Origin: Bifiguratus adelaidae
Taxonomy: Eukaryota > Mucoromycota > Endogonomycetes > Endogonales
DNA: 31,515 bases
NCBI GenBank assembly: GCA_002261195.1
Contig: MVBO01000162.1
Location: forward strand, 1 to 31,515
Direction of reading: 5' to 3'
Shown: positions 13,801 to 23,878 of the stretch, piece by piece
Layout of the letters: the number at the start of each line of letters is the position of its first letter
Numbering within the stretch: the stretch's first letter is position 1
Notes under the pieces: generated by a model
What the model was told of the DNA's origin: nothing
The model's input: the letters and a program-made list of their open reading frames with translations, nothing else
Database searches by the model: none
Position numbers and translations under genes: made by a program

Positions 13801-15923
13801 ATGGACGAAGCGTTTGCGCGATTCACGGCGTGGTTAAAAGCCAACGGCGCTTCGTTGGACAAGTTGTCGTTTGGAAAAGGTATGAAATACGCTTGCAATC
13901 TTGGAAGCTGATCGAGATGTCAAGATGAGGAAGGCGTGTGGGGAGTTTACGCGACGCAAGACATTCAACAAGACGAAGTCATGTGCACAATACCCTTCAG
14001 GCTATCAATATCCGAGAAACAGTATCAGGGAATGCTACCAAGTACCTTGGACGTTGGATACCGAGCTCTCATGAGCGCCTACATTGTTTTAGAGTTATTG
14101 AAAGGCGAAATGTCTTTCTATTATCCTTATTTGAGCGTCATTCCCGACAAGATCACGACTGCGTTGAGCTGTACAGAAGAGGAGCTATCGTTTTTGGAAG
14201 GTACAAACCTAAAAGCCGCAGCAGACGAACGTCGAAGAATGTTGAAAGCAGATTTTGATTCCCTGCTACCCCATATTCCGTCCGATCTGCGGGAGAAATT
14301 CAGTTGGTAAGTTTTCTCAGACTTATCGCGCTCATACTATCGAATGCACATGCTCATTCATTTGCAAAGGGAGAAGTTCTTGTGGTCATATTGCGCTATA
14401 GCATCGCGCTCTTTCCCATATAAACTTGTCGATCCGAGCACTGATCGCGTCGCTGAGGTCATGTTTCCCATTTCCGACTCCATGAATCACAAACCACTGA
14501 CCAGGATTACTTGGAAGAGTCGAACAGATATCTTGGAGTTTGACATTGGAGGAAAAAGGACCGATTTAGGTGGAGGTGTGCTCGAATTGATCACTGGAGA
14601 GCCAATCAATGCTGGTGTGGAGGTGTATAACAATTACGGTCCCAAGGTAGATGCGCATATGATGCCTTAGTGATGCTCAGTACAAACCTAACATCACATT
14701 ACTTACAGTCCAATGAAGAACGTATGTATGAATTGCCAGCGTAGTTGGTCAGGCTAACACCGCGGAATGCTTTCTTCGCCTAGTGCTCACAGGCTATGGC
14801 TTTTGTCTAAAGGTAGAAAACTTGTCTGCGGTGTCATTTGCGTTGTACTGATTCATGTTTAGGATAATCCATTTGACTATGTTGTCGTTAAAGCCAACTT
14901 TACATACGATCACCTACATGAAAAGAAAACTCAGATACTGCAGGGACGAGAATCTCTGGAACTGAAGCATTTCATAACACGTGAAGATATCCCACAAGGT
15001 CTTCTACGACTGGTTCGAGTCACCTGCATGAACAAGAGAGAAGCGGATCTGTATCTCAAAGACTCAACTCGAGATCGGCAATTATCTTTTGTCGGTTTCC
15101 GAAACGAACTGGTGGTGGTTCTCACTCTCGCAGACCTCTTGGCCGCAAAACTAAAAGTGATCAAAGAGACCGATCGATTACATAGCGTACCCAACTTGAC
15201 CAAATGGCAACGGTATTGCGATATCTACCGACAAGGTGTGTATGGTAGCGGTTACATTCATATGGCACGCAGCTGCTAAAATGAAGTCAGGTCAAATGGA
15301 GATTCTTTTGAAAGCCATTGAGCATGTCAATATGATGCAACGTTGTCTGGTCCACGCGCTGAAATCTCACGAACTCACGCGGCAGCCCATACCACCATCC
15401 TTTAATCCTTACAAACATCTCGACAATACGCACATTTCCGATTCGTCCGACCTCTCCTCACTTGTGCTCACCGTTAAGTCAGGCCTTGCCGAGGATCCAG
15501 AATTCAGTGAAGCCCTCGAGCAAGTGTTTGAAGATCTCAAGGAAGAAGAGGATACTCTCCTGATCTTGATCTTGATTCGTATTAGAGGCCGCCCAACCTC
15601 GCACTACAATGCTTGGATTCCGTTGTTGGCTCCACATATTAATTTGCAGTAAGTGAGCAAACCATGTGTAGCTGCAATCTCGCTCACGGTAGATTAGGCC
15701 AGAGAGCGCTCATGAACAGTATGAAAGAAACGAAGAGACTGAGGAGCTACATGAAATGTTCAATGGTCTATTTCCGGCATTGTCGGATGCCTTTCCAGAC
15801 ATCTTCCCACCGTCACAGTATACATTCCCAGCATTTCATTGGGCTGATCAAGTCTTACAGTCGCATTCATGCGAGTTCTTGGATGATGAAGGCTATCAAA
15901 CTGTATGCATAATTCCTCAATAA
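13801..15923 (+). CDS. SET-domain lysine methyltransferase, RuBisCO-LSMT/SETD type
   Basis: Model: exons 13801-13879, 13925-14306, 14370-14646, 14709-14721, 14784-14812, 14863-15235, 15291-15648 and 15698-15923 (578 aa). The family methylates lysines on ribosomal or other non-histone proteins. The SET fold begins at GVWGVYATQDIQQDE. It continues through FSWEKFLWSYCAIASRSF and MFPISDSMNH and ends with YNNYGPKSNEELLLTGYGF, which holds the NH and Tyr residues typical of the AdoMet and lysine pocket. The YNNYGPKSNEELL run depends on a 13-nt microexon. A RuBisCO-LSMT substrate-binding-like helical region follows (about residues 262-400). The last exon has an extra segment resembling a broken N-terminal half of another SET core. 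An alternative donor at 15903 could change the final residues. The seven introns are 45-63 nt. Confidence 0.85.
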
Positions 15924-16025
15924 ACTTGTACATGTATATCACAAGCTAAAGCGCGTGGCATGGTATATGGCGTATGGTAGACACGTAGATTAAGTAGGTC
16001 TCTAAGGTATCTCAATAGCCAAACG

Positions 16026-18851
16026 TTAGCTTGGAGGGGGCGAGGCTGGTGGACTCTTTGATTGGGCTGACTTGGGTGAACCAGGAGTAGATGGCGTGGA
16101 ACCAGGATTGAACAGATTTTTCAAAATAGTTTGATCCTTCTTGTTGCGTTGTCGCTCTACCTCTTCCGCGCCGCCTGTCTTCTTTAAGCGACTCGACCCC
16201 ACGAAACCAGTCAGCTCTTTTTCAAAGGCATCGATGCGATTGGCAAGCTCTCTTTCACGCATTTTCTCGGCTGTGCTCAACGCTTTCAAACGTTTCTGAC
16301 TGTCGACATCGATCGTTTGAACCTGCTTGAGTACAGATGACATGCCTTCGTAGCCTTCTGCAGCTGGCTTGATCTGGAATTCGCGACGATTTTGTGTCCT
16401 TGTTTGTAGTTCAACCACTTTGAAAAGCTGACCCAGAACGTCAGTAAGTGCTTGATGATCCTCTTCAAGATCCAATAATAAAGTCTCCTGGTCCTTGAGG
16501 AAACGCTGTTCTTTGACAATGTTCTGCAGCTCCTCCTCCCATGTCTTTTTCCAGGTTGGTTTCAGTCTCCGTATCTCTTCAGAGAGTGATTTGATCTTTT
16601 CTTCCAGGACGGCGGCTTCCTGTTTGCAATGAAGCATTTGGTTCTCAGATGGCTTGCACTTCCTCTGTGTAACGTCCAACTTGAGTTCGTCAACAATGTC
16701 CTGCAAGTCCTCCAACCGGCTGGTTATTTCTTCTGATTCGGTGTCAAGAGCATCTTTCTCGCTTTCGATGAGTCTCTTGGACTGCGCGCCAGCAGTAATT
16801 TCGGACTGTTGTGGAGCATCTTCAATTTTGCTAGTCATGCTTTCTATAATGCCGTCTGTTTCGGACTTGTACTCGTTGAAGGTCTGGCGCATAATGGCCA
16901 GGTCTGTCCTAAGAGCCTTTATTTCTTGCAACCGAGTCGCTACCTCTTCCGAATCAAAATCTCTGATCAAGTTGTGCTTGGCTGCGCTGGCGTTTGCCTC
17001 CGGTTTTTCTTTAGCTTCTTGAGCGGCAGGTACATCCTTTGTTTCTTGCTTCGGTTCTGAGCGTAAAGCATTGACATAATTGGGTTGTGCGCTCTCTGTT
17101 CGTTCGCTAATAGCTTTACGCAGAGCTTCTATCTGCACGCTCAAATTCAGAAAGCCGTCATTCACTTTCCGCTGCAGCGATTCGTACGCTTGGGCTAGGC
17201 ACTGGATCAGATAATGAAGGGAATACCAAAGCAAGAATCACGTACCCTCTATGTTAAGTTCGAGGACCGAATTGGGCTTTACGTCCGCAAGGTCCTCCAA
17301 TTCGTAGGATATCCCGGTAGTCGGGTCACGTATATAAATGCTTGGAAAGACATCCTGACGCGGATTGTAATCGAATTTCTCGATAAATAGCATGCGCAAC
17401 GCCGGCATGTTGAGCGGGCCTTGATAAGCGGTCCGTTTGACAGATTTGCCGATCTGCAGGTATATAGGTATGGTATCAAATTCTGACAAATACGGCGTTA
17501 GAAGTTTATCTAACCAAATTTCAGTGCATACTTACCTAACGCCGGAGTGGCCACTGCGCTCAAATTCCTAGACGTGGACCATTTTTCCGTTGCAGGATAA
17601 TACTCTGCGCGCGTGCCAGAGGCGGCGCCAATTTCAGCTTCTGGAGTTGGTAGAGGCTTCTCTTGATTACCATGGCTCGACTGTTCTCGTTCAGCAATTG
17701 GAGAAAACTTTTCGGCCGTCTCGTCGAAACTCAAAGAGGGTAACGATGGAAGGGTGGGCAATTGAAGATGCGACGGTGGTGCGAAGCGCGATCGGCGTGG
17801 CACCGAATCACCAGATGCTCCGGCTTCAAATTGCGTGCTGGCCTCTGGAGATACTCCAGTTCGGTACATGGCAGATGTTCTCCGAACAGAAGAATACCTG
17901 GCTAAATTCTTCTTGCGCTTCAGGTTCGCAAGCGCATCTGCGGTTTTCGGATCGTTCTCATCGAAATCGCCAACAGTTTCGGCCGAATCAATGCGTCTTG
18001 GTATTGGAGGCGGTGAAGGTGCGTGTGGTGACAGAGACACGTAGTCAATGGAAGGAATTTGCGAAGGTGAGTTTCGATTTGGTGATTTCGGAGGATGCGG
18101 AGCGGAGGCTGTGGATGATGACGATGCATTTCTGGAGAGAGAGCCGGTTTTACCGGTATACGAGGAAGACCTTACGCCAGGAAATGTATCGTAAGGGCGG
18201 GGTGATCCAGTCACACCTTCGTTGAGCGATTGCGTTCTTCCCGAAGTCCTTGGGTCGTATCTAGGCGAACCACTGCCTGATACATCTGCGGGCCTTTCTC
18301 TGTACAGAGTCTGCTTCCTTTTCAGGCCTTGTAATAGCCGTATAATGACATCGCGAATTGTAGGGAGATGTTGCTCTAGAGTCGCCGCCGATGGAGATTC
18401 TCGCAAGCAAGCGTTCAAAGTTTCGCGCAGATTATCAGGCACTTCTACCAGGTCGCTGCGTAACGACAATGATGAGCATCATCACATGCAAAGAGACGTG
18501 CTTCAACACGCGGTTAGCGGCCCCCTTACCTCATATCAACACCGGCGGCTTGGAAGGCTTGACTGGCCTGTGTAAACTGTGATTGCAAGGAAGCATATAT
18601 GTCGCGAATATCCTGATCGCCTTTCTGATGGTTTGCCCATGCTGTCAAGCCTTCTAGCAGCTTTTTCGTCGCATATAAAAGTCCGGTAACTGTCTGTTCG
18701 ATAACTGTCATCTGCATGCCTTCAAGTCAGTACTCTAGCAAATGCAACGTTGGCTGCTCATTACCGTTCCTGAACCACTGCTTATTCGTCTATGTATATC
18801 AGACTGGGAAGCATTCGAACCCAGCTGCGCTGCAGACTGTGGTCTATCCAT
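16026..18851 (-). CDS. BUD6: Bud6/Aip3 actin-interacting polarity protein
   Basis: Model: exons 18851-18765, 18711-18530, 18455-17536, 17482-17246 and 17194-16026 (864 aa). Bud6 is a nucleation-promoting factor that brings actin monomers to formins at polarity sites and the polarisome. Residues about 30-135 form the conserved N-terminal block (VIEQTVTGLLYATKKLLEGL, FQAAGVDMSDLVEVP, then HLPTIRDVIIRLLQGL). A Ser/Pro-rich linker follows to about residue 395. The AIP3 C-terminal region has FPSIYIRDPTTGISYELEDL, long coiled coils and a basic Ser/Pro tail. The start at 18851 is only 13 bp past the SRP40 stop. The frame remains open upstream inside SRP40, with in-frame ATGs at 18998, 19010 and 19028, so a longer N-terminus is possible. 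The exon 5 acceptor at 17195, not the nearer CAG, keeps the frame. It converges on the SET gene. Confidence 0.9.
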
Positions 18852-18864
18852 GAACAACGTGGCT

Positions 18865-19997
18865 TTATTCAAATTTGATGCTATGGCTTTCAAAGGTGAT
18901 TTGACCACCGCGATAGGATCCTCGCTTCTTCTTGTTCTTTTCAGCTCTGAATCCTTTACCTCTAGTGATGATAAGGTCTTGGTTGGCCTTGTATCCATAT
19001 GAATTTTCATCAGCTCCACCCTAGACATTGTGTATGTTTTACTTCTGCCCACTTTGAGTTACAATCCATCACTCACCTTGGCAGCATAGGTATTGTCACG
19101 GAGTCGATAATCGTGGAAGGTGACCTCCTCAGGCCGGACGCGCTTGAAGGGCTCGTTCGCCTTCTTTACCTTCAATTGCAGATACATTAGGCGACGCAAC
19201 GATCTACATTTGGCGTCGACATACCTTCTTCTCCTTGACCTTTTTAGTCTCAACAGTCGTGGACTCTTCTACCACGACATTGTCATCGGAAGAACTCTCT
19301 TTCTCCGTACTTGATGCTGGGATTGACTCTACGACGGTGGTGACGGTATTTCCTTGGATGGTAGTGACGGGAGTGCTATTCGAGAGTTTAGCAACGCTTA
19401 TCATGCCAGAATTTGATCCAAGAGATATACTTGCCTTTCAATCTTGGACTTCTTTGCAGCGGGAAGCTCGTTCTCCTTGTCGGATTCGGACTCGGATGAG
19501 CTCTCAGACGAGGACGAATCCTCGTCCTTTGCCTTTCTCTTTCCATTGACGGGTGCAGGAGCAGGCTCATCCTCGGCGCCGTTTACCTCCGACTTGCCTT
19601 TGGCCGACTTCGCTGTCTTTTTTTCGGCCTTTGCTTTCTTGGCCTGCTTTGCCAGTTCTCTCTTTTGTTGCTTTGACAGCTTGACTGGCTTCTCGTCCTC
19701 TTTCACGGGCGCGGGATGATTGTTTCTATCATAATGTGAGAACTATGACGATCTAAACATCATTAAGGGTACAATACATACCTATATTCAGCGTAGACAC
19801 CTTCTAGGGTACAGTCTAAATGTTTGGCGGGCACCTGCACCGAACTCGCTTAGAATGACGCAAGGTTAAAAGAACGCTGACCAAGAGATACTCACTACGT
19901 CCAAGACCTTGCACAAGCGTTTGGCAGCTTTCGTGTGCCCTTGTTGGCGCATAAAGCCGACAACCAAGGCCCAAAGGTCTCCTTTCACGTCCGCCAT
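18865..19997 (-). CDS. SRP40: Srp40/Nopp140-like nucleolar chaperone
   Basis: Model: exons 19997-19896, 19834-19782, 19725-19435, 19375-19225, 19169-19077 and 19020-18865 (281 aa). Srp40/Nopp140 proteins chaperone box C/D and H/ACA snoRNPs between nucleolus and Cajal-like bodies. The N-terminus has a LisH-like helix pair (DLWALVVGFMRQQGHTKAAK). The middle is Lys-rich and has acidic Ser clusters (SSSSESSSESESDKE and ESSSDDN), usual CK2 targets. The C-terminal SRP40 domain is complete only after splicing: NEPFKRVRPEEVTFHDYRL, then DLIITRGKGFRAEKNKKKRG and SYRGG. It is shorter than yeast Srp40 (406 aa) because of fewer Ser/acidic repeats. Intron 3 (19434-19376) uses a GC donor, AG|GCAAGT; a GT donor one codon away breaks the frame. 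It is 153 bp downstream of PRE10 and almost touches BUD6. Confidence 0.9.
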
Positions 19998-20150
19998 GAG
20001 AACTGTCGAAGTCGAACCTTTTTTTTCTCCAACAGAAAAGACAATCACTTGTGGAAGCCATATAATTTACGGCCCTAACCCTTGTCTAGTATGGATGCTG
20101 TGCGCAATATAGGTCTTTGAGCCCAAGTTATTATTGCAATCTATAGTACA

Positions 20151-21273
20151 TCATTCCACATCCATTTCATCGTTGAGAGATTCCTTTGCTAATCTCTCAG
20201 CCTCTTCGACTATCTCCTTGGGTACAAACTGATGTCGACCCTTGGTGTCCTCTGATATCCAGCTGATTTCCAACTCAAAATCCTTATCCTTTGAGTCATC
20301 ATGTGCGGCATGAATGCTAAAAGGAGAAAGCAAATCAGCGAACTGGCACCTGCATAGCGTTATATGGTAAGCCTTACATTCTGGCTGCCTCTACGACAGC
20401 TTGCTTTGCAGTCATTTCAGAAAGTTTGAGTTTTTCAATCTCTGTTTTGGCAACCTGTTTTCCTTTACCAATGGCACATCCGTGGTATCCCTTAGGTGTT
20501 GTAGATATAAATGAGATTATGTTCATTGATCAGAGGTCGAGACAGAGCACTTACCCAATATACGCCCGAAGGTTCAATCATGTAAAGCTTCGGTCCATCG
20601 ATATCCATCAAGCCTAGGATCGTAGAGCTGCCAAATGGCCGCACGCTCGAGTATAATGTGTATGCAGAGACATATTGGCCCATGCGTTCTGCGAGTGACT
20701 GGAATCGGAATGTCAGTTTCGCACGGTTCCTGGTTGCTCAGCATTCGCTTTACCTTCGCCGGTATAGGGGTTCTGTAAATGTCTCGCCAGCTCTGCGCTT
20801 CATCTCTAGCTCTGTTAGTGATATGCCTGCTGTCTGCCAATAGACCAGCTGATGCCTGCCAGAACACACCCATATCGATTTAGATATTACGAGTGCTCAA
20901 TGTCGCAAGCAACTTACGATGCCACAATGCAAATCGACTGCTTGGATTCGTCGATTAGAGCCTGGTACTAGTAGCTTTGACTGTACAAGTTTCTCTACAG
21001 CCAAGACGACACCATCCTTAACGCGAAGGCCGATCGCGGTGCTAGCAAGAAGAAAGAAGATGAATCAACAGGTCATCACGTATACAGTGGCGAGTAGCCT
21101 ACCCGCTGTTGTCTACAGCCTTTCCGGCATATTCTACTTGAAAAACACGACCGTCTGGAGAGTAAGTTGAAACAGACAAGTCATACTATAGAATCAAGAA
21201 GCGTCTGCGTGTTATTTATCGGCTCTTACAGTGTCATGATAACCTAACATACCCCTGTACCGATGGAACTCAT
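20151..21273 (-). CDS. PRE10: 20S proteasome alpha-7 subunit (Pre10/PSMA3)
   Basis: Model: exons 21273-21253, 21185-21103, 21041-20918, 20855-20754, 20698-20555, 20490-20378 and 20316-20151 (250 aa; human PSMA3 is 255). It is a non-catalytic member of the outer alpha ring that gates the 20S core. Seen after joining: [33 protein letters not shown] (the alpha-type N-terminal signature), then VYSG-like [44 protein letters not shown] and [20 protein letters not shown], all PSMA3-like. The acidic tail DEMDVE is short compared with yeast Pre10. Exon 1 is only 21 nt, and the six introns are 55-67 nt. Its upstream region carries a GTGACGTCAC palindrome, 88 bp before the ATG. Confidence 0.96.
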
Positions 21274-21761
21274 GTTGGATACTATCTAGAGCAAGAAGGT
21301 CCCTTTACAGGTTAACGCTTGTCAGTGCCTTGAACACGTAAGTTCTGCTGACGGATTTCCGTGACGTCACCCATTTTGGGAACAATGGGCCTTAATGCCC
21401 TAGCGGCAGATCCATGATTGCGGTTCATTGCTCGCCTTTACGCAAAAAAACATGAGGATGTGGAGGAAGTCAGTAATGTTTGCAGAGAGCATTGCTGTTT
21501 CTCTGAAGTTTCAAAATCGTGGGTCTACACGTTTCAGGGCTTCAATTACTACTACTCGTTGCAAAGGATGCTTGTTTCCATCATTTCATTTGCTGTAACA
21601 TGCTACGATGTGCGACATTGCTCATGGATCATGTCGCTATAATGGTATCCATGACGGAGATCTTTAGGTTCAACGACAAACGTAAGAACTGCTTGCCTGT
21701 TTCGGTCTCACAGTCACATAAGAGGCACTGAGTGCAGCTAGCCCGATTCAAGCTGTTACGC
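21274..21761. promoter_or_regulatory. Divergent intergenic region between PRE10 and the 139-aa gene
   Basis: The 488 bp hold two outward-facing promoters. GTGACGTCAC at 21361-21370 is a perfect 10-bp palindrome with a CRE/ATF core at 21362-21369, 88 bp from the PRE10 ATG. The ORFs in this interval are short and have no recognisable motif. I see no RPN4-type PACE element (GGTGGCAAA), no tRNA and no repeat. Confidence 0.45.
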
Positions 21762-22360
21762 ATGGACGACAACATAAACACGCTTAGCGCAGAGTACCAG
21801 ACTCTTCGGGCTCAGAAAGGTCACTATGAGGGTCACGATTTCAAGCCTGACATTGACGCTCCCAACGGAAAGAAGTTCAAAGTCATGAAGGTATGTTCAC
21901 TTTTCAAGACGGTTCAACCTTTCGGAGGCCTAGGTTGTCCTGACACAAGGTTTAGGAGCTTGAGAGTGCGCTAGGTTTGCCCAATACACCCGCAGCGGAG
22001 ATACTGCAGCATTTGGGAAAGCCAGACGAGCTCACGCCAGAGTTGCACAACCTCTCCGAACCAAGGTTACAGACAATGCCAGGTTTGTAAATTTGACCGG
22101 CAGATACAAGTCATCATGTACTGAACTGCATCACTAGGGCCTATGGTAGCTGGAGACGCTCACTCGAAGTCAAATAATGCGACACAACAGCCTTATTATC
22201 TAGTTTACTACTGGCGAGGCAAGCACGATTACCTCTACTTTAAGGTAAGCAATGCATGGCATGGAATGAGATCGAATCTTTAAGCTCATGGTGTACATTT
22301 CAGATTGATCCAGAGAAAGAAACAGTTATTACATCGGGATGGAATACGGCTTTAGTGTAA
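21762..22360 (+). CDS. Conserved-looking small protein of unknown function (139 aa)
   Basis: Model: exons 21762-21890, 21956-22082, 22138-22244 and 22304-22360. The three introns are 55-65 nt, and the frame closes exactly. I do not recognise a named family. The N-terminal third is charged (QTLRAQKGHYEGHDF, KKFKVMK), the middle is Pro/Leu-rich, and the C-terminal third is aromatic and looks folded (YYLVYYWRGKHDYLYFKIDP, then ITSGW), consistent with a small beta-rich domain. There is no signal peptide or membrane segment, so it is probably cytosolic or nuclear (inference). It is divergent from PRE10 and convergent with the UsgS-like gene. Consistent splice signals and a stop directly after the aromatic block support a real gene. 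Confidence 0.75.
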
Positions 22361-22729
22361 ATCGATTAGTCTAGAATCGAGATGAGTGTTTGTAGGATAA
22401 ATTGGATCGCCAAACGTTCATATACAATGTGCATACCTTTCAAAAAGAAGCTCTCTATGTTGTCCCAGTGACATGTTATACGCGTGATGTAGCATGCGAT
22501 ATGTGGTGTTGTTGCATGATACATGTATTGCACCAATGTTACGGCCTGCGCCTCGCCAGAGTTACACGATTCTTGCAAGTGTGGCTAGTGTCGCGACAGT
22601 CAAAGCAACGTTGAGTGTAAGGGTAACAATGGAGGTCGCAATCCGATGTTTTGTGCCTAACCAGCTGTATGCTACAGGATGATGTACATAAATGTTGTTA
22701 TGAAAGAGCATTTTTAGATAGCACTTCCG
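22361..22729. other. Convergent 3' interval with a small hairpin
   Basis: The 369 bp between two facing stop codons should hold both 3' UTRs. Right after the 139-aa gene's stop, TCGATT (22362-22367) and AATCGA (22375-22380) form a 6-bp stem with a 7-nt loop, a possible 3'-end RNA hairpin. ORFs here have no recognisable content. Nothing else is seen. Confidence 0.35.
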
Positions 22730-23743
22730 CTACCGTTGTCTCACTCTAACGTTCTGCACGGCATACTCTGGCATAGAACCTTTGCCGTCCGGCAAGGGCG
22801 GCTCGCTTATGGCAATGAGCAAATGAGCCGCAGCCGCTTGCGCTACTGCATAGCAAAACACACCGACGACAGGAATGCGTACGAAAAAGTAGAGCGCCGC
22901 TGAGAAACCAAACAGAGTATCTTCCCTTGCACGAAACCATTGCGCCTTTTGTTTGGACGACATGCCCATACGAACGAAATAGGGATCGAGGAGTTCTCGC
23001 GTGAGCGCTCTCATACCCAGCAGCGCGGCCATTAATTGAGAGATGTAGGTTTCCGGAACGACCAGGGAGAAGGCGCCGATTGCAACTGCAAGATACGGCC
23101 CAAGGGATTTATAGACGGCATAAGAAGCTATACCGTTGCGTGAGCACGCCTACATTACATCGTTTGTACACTTACACGCTAATGGGATCACGTACGAGCC
23201 GACATAGGGAAGCTTGCTCAATGCGAGCACTGCCAAACCAAGCCGTACCCGTTTATAGGTTCTCCGAAGAAAGCCTTGAAAGTTGGCCCACGCGTCCACC
23301 TTGTATCGAGTTCGTTGTAACCTTGCCGCGTAAGACAGTTCATTAGAGGCGTGCTGCCGTTGGGTATCAGCGAACTGAAGAGAGTTGACAAACAGATCAT
23401 CCAAAGGCTTTGGGTAGACGTATCGCATGCACATCAATCCAGCTAGTGGGACATGGGATATGAGACTTTGGACGCCTTTAAGGAAGACACGCAATGATTT
23501 TTGGGCTTGCGTGTCATCCCAAGGACTTGTTTGAGCGATAACTGAGAAAAGCCCTCGAAGTAAAAGGACTGGAACGGCGATGAGGAGATTCGACAAGCCA
23601 TATAGAGTGACAGCAACGCAAAGGAGATAAACAAGGGTGCGCAGGAACTTGTAGCTGTGAAAATCGGGGTTAAGATAGGCTAAGAGGCAACCGTCTACCG
23701 CATATTTGACTCCGCTCTTGACACGTTGCGCTGACCATGGCAT
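22730..23743 (-). CDS. UsgS-like multi-pass membrane protein
   Basis: Model: exons 23743-23176 and 23127-22730 (321 aa), with a 48-nt intron. The protein is hydrophobic, with membrane segments near residues 30-70 (YLLCVAVTLYGLSNLLIAVP), about 100-125, about 175-240 (LPYVGSYVIPLASSYAVYK) and about 275-310 (FFVRIPVVGVFCYAVAQAAA). Spacing and motifs such as LISHVPLAGLMCMRYVYP, RELLDPYF and WFRAREDTLFGF resemble the fungal UsgS family, whose molecular role is not well defined. The family assignment rests on remembered pattern similarity. It sits 135 bp downstream of the PDH-kinase gene on the same strand, with no evident functional link. Confidence 0.75.
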
Positions 23744-23878
23744 GCTTGCTCATAAGAACGCTTCGGCCTTGCCAACGAATAGCGTGCCTGATTTTTTGTT
23801 TTTATTGTTTTTTGGCCGTCAAACGAAATTCCGTGGGTCTTTTAAGCGGAATCATGGCCACTTCTTTCTCATTGGTAT

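Noticed and set aside
17590-18225. 211-aa plus-strand open frame opposite BUD6
   Set aside because: It lies over the Ser/Pro-rich BUD6 linker, has no recognisable motif, and BUD6 is well supported by conserved flanking exons.
18735-19052. Whole 105-codon frame as the true BUD6 first exon
   Set aside because: Its first two thirds overlap the conserved SRP40 C-terminus read in another frame, and the visible Bud6 homology starts later. The ATG at 18851 is the simpler choice; the longer form is kept as a finding.
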